Assembly (NCBI RefSeq): GCF_900100955.1
Contig: NZ_FNCC01000011.1
Location: 62,001 to 126,000 of the forward strand
Reading direction: 5' to 3'
DNA length: 64,000 bases
Origin: Lentzea fradiae
GTDB lineage: Bacteria; Actinomycetota; Actinomycetes; Mycobacteriales; Pseudonocardiaceae
In this document: piece after piece, positions 51,845-61,429 of the stretch
Numbering within the stretch: the first letter of the stretch is position 1
How the letters are laid out: each line of letters starts with the position of its first letter
Position numbers and translations under genes: made by a program
The notes under the pieces: generated by a model
What the model saw: only the letters and a program-made list of their open reading frames with translations
Told to the model about the DNA's origin: nothing
Database searches by the model: none

Positions 51845-52251
51845 CGGCCGGGCCGGTTCGCGGCGTTGCGGGCCATCACGGCCCCCACGGCCACCGCACC
51901 CGTCAACGCGCCGCCCGCGAGCAGCAGCAGCCCGCGCCAGTCCTGCAACAGCACGATGGTCTCCCTCGTGCTGCCCGGCTCCATGTAGCCGAAGACCATC
52001 AGCGTGAGGAACCACACGATCAACGGCATCGCCGCCGACACGACGCTCTCGGACAGCGAAGCCGCCCACGACACCAGCAGCGGCGTCATGACGGCGGCCA
52101 CCGCGATCACGACCGGGAACGGGAAGTCCCCCAGCTCCGGCAGCAACGTGCCGTCGAAGCGCAGGGGCAGGAACATCGTTTCGAGCACGGCGAGCACCGC
52201 TGCCTCGACGTTCAGGAGCAGCAGCAGGACCACTCGCGTGCCACCGGTCAC
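51820..52251 (-). CDS. Small integral membrane protein (Rv1171-like)
   Basis: This 143-residue protein has four membrane helices (VVLLLLLNVEAAVLAVLETM, FPVVIAVAAVMTPLLVSWAA, LIVWFLTLMVFGYMEP, LLLLAGGALTGAVAVGAVMA). The GTG at 52251 overlaps the mshB stop as GTGA. M. tuberculosis Rv1171 occupies the same place after mshB. The function is unknown; coupling suggests a link to mycothiol metabolism, but that is inference. Confidence 0.78.
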   Translation of the reverse strand: MTGGTRVVLLLLLNVEAAVLAVLETMFLPLRFDGTLLPELGDFPFPVVIAVAAVMTPLLVSWAASLSESVVSAAMPLIVWFLTLMVFGYMEPGSTRETIVLLQDWRGLLLLAGGALTGAVAVGAVMARNAANRPGRYEPAGVQ

Positions 52252-53078
52252 CCGAGCCCTCCGAACAGGTCTGTCTCCGCCCCGGCCGCGGGGCCCTTGG
52301 CGATCACGTAGTACTCGGCGCCGACCAGCGGCTGCGCGATGTCGTTCGACAGCGCGTATCCGCCGTCCCACACACTGACCTGCGTCGAGTGTGCACGCAA
52401 AGCACGCCGCTTGGCCGTGAGGTGCTCGGACACGTCCACAACCGTTGTGATCTCTTCATCCGGCGTCACCGGCAGCTCACCGGGCTCCGGCAGCCGGAAC
52501 GACTCCGGCACGTCCTCCAGCGCCGCCACACCCTCGTTCGTGGCGTCGCGGGACGTGACGGCGTAGAAGACCCGTTCGACCTCGGAGACCTTGGCGCAGG
52601 CGGCCATCGTGATCTCGTGCGCACGGATGTGGTCGGGGTGCCCGTACCCGCCGAACGCGTCGTAGCTCACGACCACCTGCGGCTTGACCTCGCGCAGGAT
52701 CTCGGCCAGCTGCGCCGCCTGCTCCTCGACCTCGCCCTGGATGAACGCCCGCGGGTGCGCGTTGGACGGCACGTCGACCATGCCCGAGTCGCGCCACCTG
52801 CCGATGCCACCGAGGAACCGGTGGTCCGTCACCCCGAGCGCCGCACAGGCCGACCGCAGCTCGCCGACGCGGTACCCGCCGAGCTGGTCGGCCTCCGCGG
52901 CCGCGAGGCGGGCCAGTGCGGGCGGGATGATCTCGCCCTCCTCGCCCAGCGTGCAGGTGACGACGGTGACGTGCGCACCCGCCGAGGCGTAGCGCGCGAT
53001 GGTGCCGCCGGTCCAGAGACTCTCGTCGTCCGGGTGGGCGTGCACGAAGAGCAACCGTGGTGGGGCAGTCAGCGTCAC
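52248..53078 (-). CDS. mshB: Mycothiol biosynthesis deacetylase MshB
   Basis: This 276-residue zinc deacetylase removes acetyl from GlcNAc-inositol, the second mycothiol step. The zinc motif AHPDDE lies in LLFVHAHPDDESLWTGG near residues 9-25, and the third ligand His is in GGYGHPDHIRAHEITMAA. VTCTLGEEGEIIPPAL is also typical. The close relative Mca is distinguished by context and by the GGYGHPDH form. The GTG at 53078 is the start. It is followed by the Rv1171-like gene. Confidence 0.92.
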   Translation of the reverse strand: MTLTAPPRLLFVHAHPDDESLWTGGTIARYASAGAHVTVVTCTLGEEGEIIPPALARLAAAEADQLGGYRVGELRSACAALGVTDHRFLGGIGRWRDSGMVDVPSNAHPRAFIQGEVEEQAAQLAEILREVKPQVVVSYDAFGGYGHPDHIRAHEITMAACAKVSEVERVFYAVTSRDATNEGVAALEDVPESFRLPEPGELPVTPDEEITTVVDVSEHLTAKRRALRAHSTQVSVWDGGYALSNDIAQPLVGAEYYVIAKGPAAGAETDLFGGLG

Positions 53079-53172
53079 CGAATCAGAGTAAAGCTGTGCA
53101 TATGGCCCCTGCTGCGCAGGGGCGGCGAAATCGCCGGTATGTCCGCCGGGAGTTCCGCACCGGTAAGCCGAA

Positions 53173-53208
53173 AGGCCGCGGCCCGTGGCGAACCACGGAC
53201 CGCAGCCT
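53173..53208 (-). terminator. Hairpin downstream of the oligopeptide operon
   Basis: Sixteen-base arms (53173-53188 and 53193-53208) pair with a few mismatches around a CGAA loop, core CCGTGG/CCACGG. It lies 24 bases after the last opp gene stop on the minus strand. A second small hairpin (CCCCTG/CAGGGG) is at about 53106-53122. Confidence 0.55.
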
Positions 53209-53231
53209 CGGTGAAAAATAACGCGGAACCC

Positions 53232-54224
53232 TTACACCACAGCGCGTTCTTCGGCGAAGTGGCACGCGGACAGCGTTCCGTCCGGTCCGCCGCGCAGCTC
53301 CAGCTTCGGCTCCTCGGTGGCGCAGATGTCCTGCGCCTTCCAGCAGCGGGTGCGGAAGCGGCAGCCCGACGGCGGGTTCACCGGTGAGGGCACGTCGCCG
53401 GTCAGCACGATCCGCTGGCGCTTGCGCTCCTGCTTCGGGTCCGGCATGGGGACCGCGGACAGCAGCGCCTGCGTGTACGGGTGCATCGGCTTGGTGTAGA
53501 TGGTCTCGCGCTCGCCCATCTCGATGATCTTGCCGAGGTACATGACCGCGACCCGGTCCGAGATGTGCCGGACGACCGAGAGGTCGTGCGCGACGAACAG
53601 GTACGCCAGGTCGAGGCGTTCCTGCAGCTCCTCCAGCAGGTTCACGACACCGGCCTGCACCGAGACGTCCAGCGCGGACACCGGTTCGTCCAGCACCAGG
53701 AACCGCGGGTTGAGCGCCAGTGCCCGCGCGATGCCGATGCGCTGCCGCTGACCGCCGGAGAACTCGTGCGGGTAGCGGTTGCGGTGCTCGGGGTTCAGGC
53801 CGACGAGCTCCAGCAGCTCGTTGACCCTGCGCTGCACGCCGCCCTCGAACCCGTGGATCTGCAGGGGCTCCGCGATGATGTCGTTGACCTGCCACTTGGG
53901 GTTCAGCGACGCGTACGGGTCCTGGAAGACGATCTGGATGTCCTTGCGCAACGGCCGCAGCTGCTTGGTGCTCATGGAGGTGAGCTCCCGGCCCTCGAAC
54001 TTCACCGAGCCCGAGGTCGGCTTGTGCAGCTGCAGGATCGCGCGGCCGGTCGTCGACTTGCCGCAGCCGGACTCGCCGACCAGGCCCAGCGTCTCACCGG
54101 GGTGCAGCGTGAACGACACACCGGACACGGCCTGCACCGTGCCGACGTTGCGCGGGATGATCCCCTTGCCGCGCACGGGGAACTCCTTGACGAGGTCGGT
54201 GACCTCCAGCAGCGGAGCGGTCAC
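53232..54224 (-). CDS. Oligopeptide/dipeptide ABC transporter ATP-binding protein (OppF/DppF type)
   Basis: The protein has 330 residues. Walker [22 protein letters not shown]-loop [16 protein letters not shown], signature [20 protein letters not shown], and Walker [21 protein letters not shown] are present. The C-terminal OppD/F extension has three to four Cys ([24 protein letters not shown]) that bind an Fe-S cluster in the family. The GTG overlaps the OppD-type stop as GTGA. It is the last gene of a five-gene importer operon. Confidence 0.92.
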   Translation of the reverse strand: MTAPLLEVTDLVKEFPVRGKGIIPRNVGTVQAVSGVSFTLHPGETLGLVGESGCGKSTTGRAILQLHKPTSGSVKFEGRELTSMSTKQLRPLRKDIQIVFQDPYASLNPKWQVNDIIAEPLQIHGFEGGVQRRVNELLELVGLNPEHRNRYPHEFSGGQRQRIGIARALALNPRFLVLDEPVSALDVSVQAGVVNLLEELQERLDLAYLFVAHDLSVVRHISDRVAVMYLGKIIEMGERETIYTKPMHPYTQALLSAVPMPDPKQERKRQRIVLTGDVPSPVNPPSGCRFRTRCWKAQDICATEEPKLELRGGPDGTLSACHFAEERAVV

Positions 54225-55384
54225 TTCGCCTCCTCCTCGGACACCAGGGTGCCGTGCACGGCGGTCACTTCGAGCGACTCGTCGGGGTTGGCCTGCGCGA
54301 ACGCGGCGGGGTTCTCGACGGTGCCGATCTCGTCGTGCAGGAACAGCTTCTGCGGCTGCTCGACGGTCGCGAGGTGCTCCCAGCGGTGACAGCGCGTCTT
54401 GTGGTTGACACCGGCCTCCTCGAGCTCCGGCTCCCACTCGTGGCACGTCTGGACGACGAGCGGGCAGCGCGGGGAGAACGAGCACCCCGTCGGCAGGTTC
54501 ACGAGCGAGGGCGGTGCGCCCTTGATCGGCGTGAGCCGCTTGCCCAGGGTCGCCGGGTTCGGCACGGAGCCGAGGAGTCCGACGGTGTAGGGCATCCGCG
54601 GCTGTTCGAAGACGTCGTCGACGGGGCCGGACTCGACGACCGTGCCGCCGTACATGACCTGCACGCGGTTCACCATGCCCGCGACGACGCCGAGGTCGTG
54701 CGTGATCATGACGATCGCCGCGTCGGTCTCGGACTGCAGCCGCAGCATCGTGTCGAGGATCTGCGCCTGCACCGTCACGTCGAGCGCGGTGGTCGGCTCG
54801 TCGGCGATGATCACGCTCGGGTCGTTGATGATCGCCATCGCGATCACCACGCGCTGCCGCATGCCGCCGGAGAACTCGTGCGGGTACTGGGCCGCGCGCT
54901 TGTCCGGCTGCGGGATGCCGACCAGTTCCAGGGCCTCGACCGCCTTGGCCCACGCCGCCTTCTTGGACACGTCGTGGTGCGCCCGGTAGGTCTCGGCGAG
55001 CTGCCACCCCACGGTGTACACGGGGTTCAGCGACGTCATCGGGTCCTGGAAGATCATCGAGATGTGCTTGCTGCGGAACGGCTGCATCTGCTTGTAGGAG
55101 CGGCCGTTCAGCTCCTCACCGCGGTAGCGGATGGAGCCCTCGACGCGGGCGTTCTTGGGCAGCAGGCCCATGATCGCCATGGACGACACGGACTTGCCGG
55201 AGCCCGACTCGCCGACGATGCCCAGCACGTCGCCGGGGTTGAGGTCGAACGAGACGTTGCGCACGGCGCGGACGTCGCCGTCGTCGGTCGGGAACGTGAC
55301 CGACAGGTCCTTCACCGAGAGCAGCGGCGCGGTGGTGTCACCGGAGGACAGGAAGTCCTCCGGCCGTTCGGAAACAGTGGTCAT
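54221..55384 (-). CDS. Oligopeptide/dipeptide ABC transporter ATP-binding protein (OppD/DppD type)
   Basis: The protein has 387 residues. Walker [22 protein letters not shown]-loop [20 protein letters not shown], signature [20 protein letters not shown], and Walker [21 protein letters not shown] are intact. The Cys-rich tail is [20 protein letters not shown]. The last ~45 residues (after [11 protein letters not shown]) are an extra acidic extension. The ATG at 55384 lies one base after the upstream permease stop. Confidence 0.92.
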   Translation of the reverse strand: MTTVSERPEDFLSSGDTTAPLLSVKDLSVTFPTDDGDVRAVRNVSFDLNPGDVLGIVGESGSGKSVSSMAIMGLLPKNARVEGSIRYRGEELNGRSYKQMQPFRSKHISMIFQDPMTSLNPVYTVGWQLAETYRAHHDVSKKAAWAKAVEALELVGIPQPDKRAAQYPHEFSGGMRQRVVIAMAIINDPSVIIADEPTTALDVTVQAQILDTMLRLQSETDAAIVMITHDLGVVAGMVNRVQVMYGGTVVESGPVDDVFEQPRMPYTVGLLGSVPNPATLGKRLTPIKGAPPSLVNLPTGCSFSPRCPLVVQTCHEWEPELEEAGVNHKTRCHRWEHLATVEQPQKLFLHDEIGTVENPAAFAQANPDESLEVTAVHGTLVSEEEAK

Positions 55385-55385
55385 C

Positions 55386-56318
55386 TCAGGCACGCACCTT
55401 CGTCTGCCTCGGGTCGAACGCGTCGCGCAGGCCGTCACCGATGAAGTTGACGGCGAGCGAGAGCGACACGAGCACGATGAACGGACCCCAGAACAGCCAC
55501 GGCCGGTTCAGGAACTGCCCGTAGTTCTCGAGCACGATCACGCCGAGCGAGGTGTCGGGAGGCTGGACGCCCAGGCCCAGGAACGACAGCGCCGCCTCGG
55601 TGAGGACGGCCGCCGCGATCGCCAGCGTCGCGTTGACCGTGATGCTGCCGATCATGTTCGGCACGAGGTGCTTGAAGATGATCCGCGGCGTCGAGGCACC
55701 GCAGGCGCGGGCCGCCTCGACGAACTCGCGCTCGGACAGCGAGAGCGTCTCACCGCGGGTGATGCGGGCGATCTGCATCCAGGCGAACGCGGCGAGCACC
55801 AGCGCGACGACGTACCAGCTGCCGGAGAACCCCTTGACGACGATCGCGGCGACCGCGATCTGGGGGATGATCAGCAGCAGGTCGACCAGGCGCATCAGCG
55901 CCGTGTCGACGATGCCGCGCAGGTAGCCCGCGAGCGCGCCGAAGGTCACGCCGATGGCGGTGGCGAGCGCGGCCACGATCAGTGCGATCTGCAGCGAGTA
56001 GCCGGTGCCGCGCATGAGCAGCGCCAGCATGTCCTTGCCGACCTGGGTGGTGCCGAGCGGGTGCTCGCCGCTCATCGGCAGGTACGACTTGCTGCTCACG
56101 TCCTCGTAGTCGTAGGTCCAGACGAACGGGCCGAGGAACGCGAAGAGGATCAGGAAGACGAAGACGCCGAGGCTCACCATCGCGAGCCGGTGGCGCAGGA
56201 AGCGCCGCAGGACGAGCTGGCCCTGCGTGCGGGTCTTGGCGGCGTCGAACTCGTGCGAGTCGGGCTGAGGAGCGCTCGCGACCACGCCACCCCCGGACGC
56301 CATGTTGATGTCAGCCAA
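55386..56318 (-). CDS. Oligopeptide/dipeptide ABC transporter permease (OppC/DppC type)
   Basis: This 310-residue permease has a hydrophilic start and six membrane segments. The EAA-type loop reads LSEREFVEAARACGASTPRI, as in OppC. Also seen are STIQ-like GTTQVGKDMLALLMRGTGYS and FLGLGVQPPDTSLGVIVLEN. The TTG at 56318 has AGGA six bases upstream and overlaps the OppB stop; an ATG at 56303 is the alternative. Confidence 0.92.
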   Translation of the reverse strand: MADINMASGGGVVASAPQPDSHEFDAAKTRTQGQLVLRRFLRHRLAMVSLGVFVFLILFAFLGPFVWTYDYEDVSSKSYLPMSGEHPLGTTQVGKDMLALLMRGTGYSLQIALIVAALATAIGVTFGALAGYLRGIVDTALMRLVDLLLIIPQIAVAAIVVKGFSGSWYVVALVLAAFAWMQIARITRGETLSLSEREFVEAARACGASTPRIIFKHLVPNMIGSITVNATLAIAAAVLTEAALSFLGLGVQPPDTSLGVIVLENYGQFLNRPWLFWGPFIVLVSLSLAVNFIGDGLRDAFDPRQTKVRA

Positions 56319-57309
56319 GGCGAATCCTAGGGTCGAGGAAGCCGTACACGACGTCCGCCAGCAGGTTGAACAGCACGACCAGGGTGGCCGTGACGGCCAG
56401 CCAGCCCATCAGCATGGGCGGGTCGAACTGCCGCACGGAGTTGACGAGCAGCGTACCCATGCCGGACCAGCCGAAGACGGTCTCGGTGATGATCGCGCCG
56501 GACAGCACGGCGCCGAAGTTCAGCGAGAACAGCGTGGAGACAGGGATGAGGGCGTTGCGGAACGCGTGCTTGAAGATCACGCGGCTCTGCGAGATGCCCT
56601 TCGCCCTGGCGGTCCGCACGAAGTCGGAGTGCAGGATCTCGAGCATCGACGCGCGCTCGAACCGGCTGTAGGCCGCGAAGCTGATCAGCATCAGCGCGAC
56701 GGTCGGCAGCAGGAACGTGCCGGTGTACTTGAAGATGACCTCGCCGAAGCTGCCGCTGAAGCCACCGGGCCGGGGGCCCGCGGTGGTGAGCCAGCGGTCC
56801 AGGCCCATCGACTCCAGGACGTTGTTGAACTGGATGCCGTAGTTCTTCACGATGACCGCGACGCAGAAGATCGGCATCGAGAACATCAGGAACGCGGTGC
56901 TGGTGGCGAGGTAGTCGAAGATCGAGTACTGGCGCACGGCGGCGAGCACGCCGACCGAGACGCCCAGCGTCAGAGCGAGGAGCTCGGCGCCGATGACGAG
57001 ACGCCCGGTGGTCCACAGCGCGTCGGTGACGGCCGGGAAGACAGCTGTCTTGGCCTGGCCGAGGGCGATGCTCTGCCCCCAGTCGCCGGTCAGGAAGTCG
57101 GTGAGCCAGTCCCAGTAGCGCAGGGGGATCGGCTTGTCGAGGCCCAGGGAGATCTCCGCGGCCTTGATGTCGGCCTCGGTGACGCCGGGCCGGAACCGCA
57201 TGTCAGCCAGGGGGTTGCCGGCTTTGGAGACGAGGTAGTAACAGGCGAAGCTGCCGATCAGCAGGATGGGTATGGAGATCAGCAGGCGCCGGATGATGTA
57301 GCGAATCAC
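56311..57309 (-). CDS. Oligopeptide/dipeptide ABC transporter permease (OppB/DppB type)
   Basis: This 332-residue permease starts VIRYIIRRLLISIPILLIGS, with the family's EISLGLDKPIPLRYWDWLTD periplasmic segment, the EAA loop DFVRTARAKGISQSRVIFKH, and the C-terminus FNLLADVVYGFLDPRIRLG. The GTG at 57309 has AGGAG upstream. It follows the binding-protein gene with a strong hairpin between. Confidence 0.92.
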   Translation of the reverse strand: MIRYIIRRLLISIPILLIGSFACYYLVSKAGNPLADMRFRPGVTEADIKAAEISLGLDKPIPLRYWDWLTDFLTGDWGQSIALGQAKTAVFPAVTDALWTTGRLVIGAELLALTLGVSVGVLAAVRQYSIFDYLATSTAFLMFSMPIFCVAVIVKNYGIQFNNVLESMGLDRWLTTAGPRPGGFSGSFGEVIFKYTGTFLLPTVALMLISFAAYSRFERASMLEILHSDFVRTARAKGISQSRVIFKHAFRNALIPVSTLFSLNFGAVLSGAIITETVFGWSGMGTLLVNSVRQFDPPMLMGWLAVTATLVVLFNLLADVVYGFLDPRIRLG

Positions 57310-57335
57310 GGGCGGGCTCCTAGGGAACAACCCGG

Positions 57336-57374
57336 CCCGGGCGGGGCCGGACTCGTGGTCCGGCCCCGCCCGGG
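57336..57374 (-). terminator. Hairpin between the binding-protein and permease genes of the opp operon
   Basis: Seventeen-base perfect arms (57336-57352 and 57358-57374, core CGGGGCCGGAC) flank TCGTG. It sits 31 bases after the binding-protein stop and before the OppB start. A partial terminator or RNA-stabilising stem here would raise the binding protein above the membrane subunits, a common arrangement. Confidence 0.6.
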
Positions 57375-57404
57375 TTCAGGCGTTGCGCACTTCAGCTATG
57401 GCGA

Positions 57405-59183
57405 TTACTTGGTCTGCCACTCGTTGGCGTTCCACAGCGCGCCGTAGTAGCTCTGGAAGTACACCCGGTCCAGGCCCTTGAAGGCCCACATGTTCGGCAT
57501 CTGGAACAGCGGCAGCGACGCGTACGCGCCGGCCAGCGCCTCGTCGGCCTCGGCCCAGTACTTGAGCGAGTCGGAGATCGCGGTCTGCGAGACGGCCTGC
57601 TTCATGGCCTCGTCGGCCTTCGGCACCGTCAGGTTCTGCCAGTTCTGGCCACCGCCGGTCTCGTAGATCGACTTCTTGCTGCCCTTGAACGGCGAGCCGG
57701 ACCACGCGAAGAGCGCGACGTCGTAGTCACCGTCGGAGACGCGCTGGTCGAGGAAGTTCGGGTCGGTGTCGTCCTTGACCTCGATGCCGGCTTCCTTGCA
57801 CTGGCCCTGGATCAGCTCGACGGTCTGCTTGCGGCGCGGGATGTCGGTGTGGCTGATCCGGAAGGAGGCGCGGACGCCGTCCTTCGCGAACACGCCGTCG
57901 GCACCCTGCGTCCAGCCCGCCTCGGTGAGGATCTTCTTGGACTCGGCCGCGTCGCCCTTGGCCTTCTCGCCGTAGACGTCCTTGTAGCCCTCGTCGGTCG
58001 GGAAGAAGACCAGGCTGCCCATCGGCTTCGCGTCCGACTGCACCTCGGAGATCAGCTTGTCGATGATGTCCTGGCGCTTGATGCACATGAAGAACGCCTT
58101 GCGGATTTCTTCCTTCGACAGCACCGGGTGGCTCATCTGGATGTCCAGGTGCTCGAACGACAGGCCGGGGCCCGCGCCGAAGGTGACGCCCTGGGCGCTC
58201 AGGCTCTTGAGCTTGGTCGCCGCGTTGGCGTCCGGCTGCGCGAAGGAGTTGACGGCGAGCTCACCGTTCTCCAGCGCCTGCGCCTGCGCGACGGGGTCCG
58301 GGATCGCCTTCAGGATGATCTTGGCGGGACCACCGGGCTTGCCGACCCACTTGGGGTTGCGCTCGAGGGTCACCGACTGGTTCGGCTCGAAGCCGGTCAG
58401 CACGTAGGAGCCCGCACCGGGCATGAGCTCCTTGGTGAAGCCGTTCCACTTCTCGTTCCAGAAGTCGGCGGCCTTCTGGATCTCCGCCGGGTCGCTGTCC
58501 TTGGACAGCTTGGTGATGTCGGCGATGCCGGCGTTCTTCTCGAGGATGTGCGCCGGGAGGACGTCGCTGTTGAACATGTCCTCGTAGTCCGGGTACGGAG
58601 CGGTGAACGTGCCGACGAACGTCTGGTCGTCCTTGCACTCACCGGTCATCAGGTTGTACCCGGTCGTACCGGCGGCCTTGAAGAACTTGCCGCCGTCGGC
58701 CTTCTTGGCCGAGTCGCTCTGCGTGAACCACGCCATGTAGAAGTCGTCGCAGTCCCACGCTTCGCCGTCGGACCAGCTGACGCCCTTCTTGAGCTTCCAC
58801 TCGACGACCTGGGGGTCCTTCGAGGTGACCTCGACACCCTCCATGACGTCCTTGTTCAGGATGACCTTGTTGTTGCCGTTCAGCAGGTGCGCACCAGGCT
58901 GCACGAGCGTCAACGCGAACGTGTTGTAGGACTGGTTGGCGTCCTCGGTCGCGTTGTTGTACGAGGTGAACGGCTTGTCGGTCGACACGACGACCTGGTC
59001 GCTCTGCTTCGTCTCCGGTGCGGTGTAGCCGTCCGCGGACTCACCGCGGGCGGTCGCCATCTCCGCGATGGAGGCGTCTCCCCCATCGGCGTCGCTCGTT
59101 CCGCCGCCACCACCGCAGGCACCCAGCACGAGAGACGCGCTGGCGACCAGCGCGATCGCCGGAATGGCTTTGGTTCTCCTCAT
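57405..59183 (-). CDS. Oligopeptide-binding lipoprotein, SBP_bac_5 family (OppA/DppA type)
   Basis: This 592-residue lipoprotein has a signal peptide MRRTKAIPAIALVASASLVL ending in lipobox LGAC followed by a Gly-rich linker. Family marks are VEWKLKKGVSWSDGEAWDCD, DFYMAWFTQSDSAKKADGGK, GAGSYVLTGFEPNQSVTLER and RKAFFMCIKRQDIIDKLISE. The ATG at 59183 has GGAGGG upstream. It captures peptides outside the membrane for the four following genes. Substrate size is unknown. Confidence 0.9.
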   Translation of the reverse strand: MRRTKAIPAIALVASASLVLGACGGGGGTSDADGGDASIAEMATARGESADGYTAPETKQSDQVVVSTDKPFTSYNNATEDANQSYNTFALTLVQPGAHLLNGNNKVILNKDVMEGVEVTSKDPQVVEWKLKKGVSWSDGEAWDCDDFYMAWFTQSDSAKKADGGKFFKAAGTTGYNLMTGECKDDQTFVGTFTAPYPDYEDMFNSDVLPAHILEKNAGIADITKLSKDSDPAEIQKAADFWNEKWNGFTKELMPGAGSYVLTGFEPNQSVTLERNPKWVGKPGGPAKIILKAIPDPVAQAQALENGELAVNSFAQPDANAATKLKSLSAQGVTFGAGPGLSFEHLDIQMSHPVLSKEEIRKAFFMCIKRQDIIDKLISEVQSDAKPMGSLVFFPTDEGYKDVYGEKAKGDAAESKKILTEAGWTQGADGVFAKDGVRASFRISHTDIPRRKQTVELIQGQCKEAGIEVKDDTDPNFLDQRVSDGDYDVALFAWSGSPFKGSKKSIYETGGGQNWQNLTVPKADEAMKQAVSQTAISDSLKYWAEADEALAGAYASLPLFQMPNMWAFKGLDRVYFQSYYGALWNANEWQTK

Positions 59184-59484
59184 CGACACGTGCCCTCCTA
59201 GCACTGGGCGGCCGTGGCCAGGTCGGCCGGCACGCCCATAACCGTGATGTGCCATACGCGCCCCGAACCGGCACATCGTGGGCAGCACCGTAGAAACCCG
59301 TTGAGGGGGCGGTCACTACCTGAGAGGGTGATCGTGACCCAATGGAAACGAGTTGTAGCAGGCCGCAATGGCCCGATTACCGGGCGCCAGCGTTCGTTGA
59401 CCGGGCGAGAAGAATTCTGTCAACAACAGCGGCCGAAAGTAGCAACGCCCAAACGGTCCGCGCAACGGCTTTCTCACCCGTTGG

Positions 59485-61149
59485 CTACTTGTCCAGACGC
59501 CGCCATTCGGGCGCTCCGCTGAGCACGCCCGCCAGGGGTGCCCCGGCGTCGACTCCCGAAACCTCCGAGGGCAGAACGGCGAGCAGATCGACCACCTGGA
59601 ACAGCGGCACGGCGACCGCCTGGGCCGCGATCAGCGGCTCGATCCTGGCCAGCGCGTCGGCCAGCAGGACCTTCCCGTTCAGCGCGGCCTCGACGTCCGC
59701 CTGGATCGCCGGGTCGCAGAACCCGGCCGCGTTCGCCGGGGCGGGCGTCGCGCCGTCCGGGGCGTCATCGGTGCAGCCGTAGGCGCTCGCGAGCCCGGCG
59801 GCCGAGTCGCCCGCGTCCACTCTGGGCACGACCGCGATGTCCACGTCGGACTCGGTGAGCTGCTTGCCGAACAGGTCCTCGGCGTTCGGCGTGACCACCT
59901 CGGAGTCGATGCCGCGTTCCGCGAGCTGCGTCCTCACCCGGTTCGCGAGGGTCACGTACGGCTCGACCTTCTCCGGCGCGGCGATGCGCAGCTTGAGCGC
60001 CTTGCCGCCCTTCTGCCACACGCCCTCGGTCCTCGCGTAGCCCGCCTCGGTGAGCAGGTGCTCGCTGGCGGCCGGGTCGAGCGTGTTGCCCGTGATCGTC
60101 GCCCGGTACCCGGCGCGGCTGGGCGGCACCACGTAGGAGTCGGCGCGGAACTGCGCGCTGGGCCCGCTCTGCGTGCCGGCCGCGATGAGCGCGTCCCGGT
60201 CGAGCGCGGCCACGACCGCCTTGCGGGTGGTGACGTCGGCGAGCTGCCTGCTCGCGGGCCGCAGCAGCACCTGCGCCACCTCGTTGCGCGGCACGGGCTT
60301 CGTCGTGAGGCCCTCGACGGTGCCCATCAGGTTGACGTCCGCGGCGTCGGCGCGCAGCAGCACGGCCTGGTTGTCCCCTTTGGACAGCGACTCGGCCATC
60401 GCGCTGTGCGTGGCCCTGCGGATGACGACCCGGTCGAGCGTGGTCGGCACCTCCCAGTACCGGTCGCTGCGCTCCAGGACGACCTCGCCGCGCGGCTCGT
60501 CGAGGCTGCGCACCTGGAACGGTCCCGCGGTGGCGGGGAAGCCGGTGGCGAGCACGTTCGACCAGGTGCCGGGCGCGTCCTTGAGCAGGTGCGCCGGCAG
60601 CAGGTTCGCGAAGAGGCTCCGCCAGCCGGGGAACGGCTTGCCGAACTCGACCTCGACGACCTTGCCGCCCTCGCGGGCGCTGATGTTGTTGATCAGCCGG
60701 TAACCTGCCGGATCCACAACGCCGGGCTCGGTGCGCATACGCTGCCAGAGGTAGTAGAAGTCCTCGGCCGCGATCGGCGCGCTGTCCGACCAGCTGGCGT
60801 CCTTGCGGATGGTGTAGGTGACGGTGAACGGCTCCGCCTCGGTGACCTTGGCGCTGACCATGAGGTTCCGGTCGAGCTGCGGCGTGCCGTCGCCGCCCGC
60901 GCGGAAGACCGAGGGCAGCAGCAGCGAGCCGAGCGCCGTCGTGATGGGGCTCTGCGCCGCGAGCGTGTGCGGGTTGTAGCCGCCCGCCACGTCGTCCACG
61001 CCGACGACGACCTCGGTGACCTTCGGTCCCGTCGTGGTGATGACGGGCGCCTCGGAGGCGGGGACCAGCGGCGGGGGCGGGGCGTTCGTGCACGCCGCGG
61101 CGGCGCCGCAGAGGACGGCGGCGGCCAGCAGTCCCCCAAGTCGCCTCAT
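59485..61149 (-). CDS. lpqW: LpqW-like lipoprotein (SBP_bac_5 superfamily)
   Basis: The protein has 554 residues. The signal peptide MRRLGGLLAAAVLCGAAAAC is followed by a Pro-rich linker (TNAPPPPLVPASEA). The body is a diverged OppA fold: VGVDDVAGGYNPHTLAAQSP, YTIRKDASWSDSAPIAAEDF, YYLWQRMRTEPGVVDPAGYR. In mycobacteria LpqW (Rv1166) lies beside typA and steers PIM/lipoarabinomannan synthesis instead of importing peptide. The ATG at 61149 is chosen. The gene has no transporter genes of its own, although it directly follows typA and precedes the opp operon. Confidence 0.85.
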   Translation of the reverse strand: MRRLGGLLAAAVLCGAAAACTNAPPPPLVPASEAPVITTTGPKVTEVVVGVDDVAGGYNPHTLAAQSPITTALGSLLLPSVFRAGGDGTPQLDRNLMVSAKVTEAEPFTVTYTIRKDASWSDSAPIAAEDFYYLWQRMRTEPGVVDPAGYRLINNISAREGGKVVEVEFGKPFPGWRSLFANLLPAHLLKDAPGTWSNVLATGFPATAGPFQVRSLDEPRGEVVLERSDRYWEVPTTLDRVVIRRATHSAMAESLSKGDNQAVLLRADAADVNLMGTVEGLTTKPVPRNEVAQVLLRPASRQLADVTTRKAVVAALDRDALIAAGTQSGPSAQFRADSYVVPPSRAGYRATITGNTLDPAASEHLLTEAGYARTEGVWQKGGKALKLRIAAPEKVEPYVTLANRVRTQLAERGIDSEVVTPNAEDLFGKQLTESDVDIAVVPRVDAGDSAAGLASAYGCTDDAPDGATPAPANAAGFCDPAIQADVEAALNGKVLLADALARIEPLIAAQAVAVPLFQVVDLLAVLPSEVSGVDAGAPLAGVLSGAPEWRRLDK

Positions 61150-61380
61150 GGTCCTCACATTGCCAGAACGGTCGTGGTGGCGTTCGGGCAACCCAGGTTT
61201 TGTCACCCGCACCACTACGTCGGACGTGTGGTGCCGTGCCGGGGTTGCTCATCCAGTGAGTAGTACGGCTCACCTGGTCGAGTGGTTCGGCGTGAGGATC
61301 GGCTGATTCCACGAGGGTGAAACACCCACCGCGAGGTGGTTCGCCGTCTCACCTCGCCCGAAAGTCCCCGGCACGACGAA

Positions 61381-61409
61381 GGGCGGCCGGGCCGTCGGCC
61401 CGGCCGCCC
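61381..61409 (-). terminator. Terminator hairpin of typA
   Basis: Thirteen-base perfect arms (61381-61393 and 61397-61409, GGGCGGCCGGGCC) flank GTC. It starts 21 bases after the typA stop on the minus strand and precedes lpqW. Confidence 0.7.
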
Positions 61410-61429
61410 TCCTCAGGCGTTTCGTCGGA

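Noticed and set aside
59395-59423. TTGACA-type promoter before the opp operon
   Set aside because: A TTGACA (minus strand, 59418-59423) exists, but no fitting -10 element was found at the right spacing.
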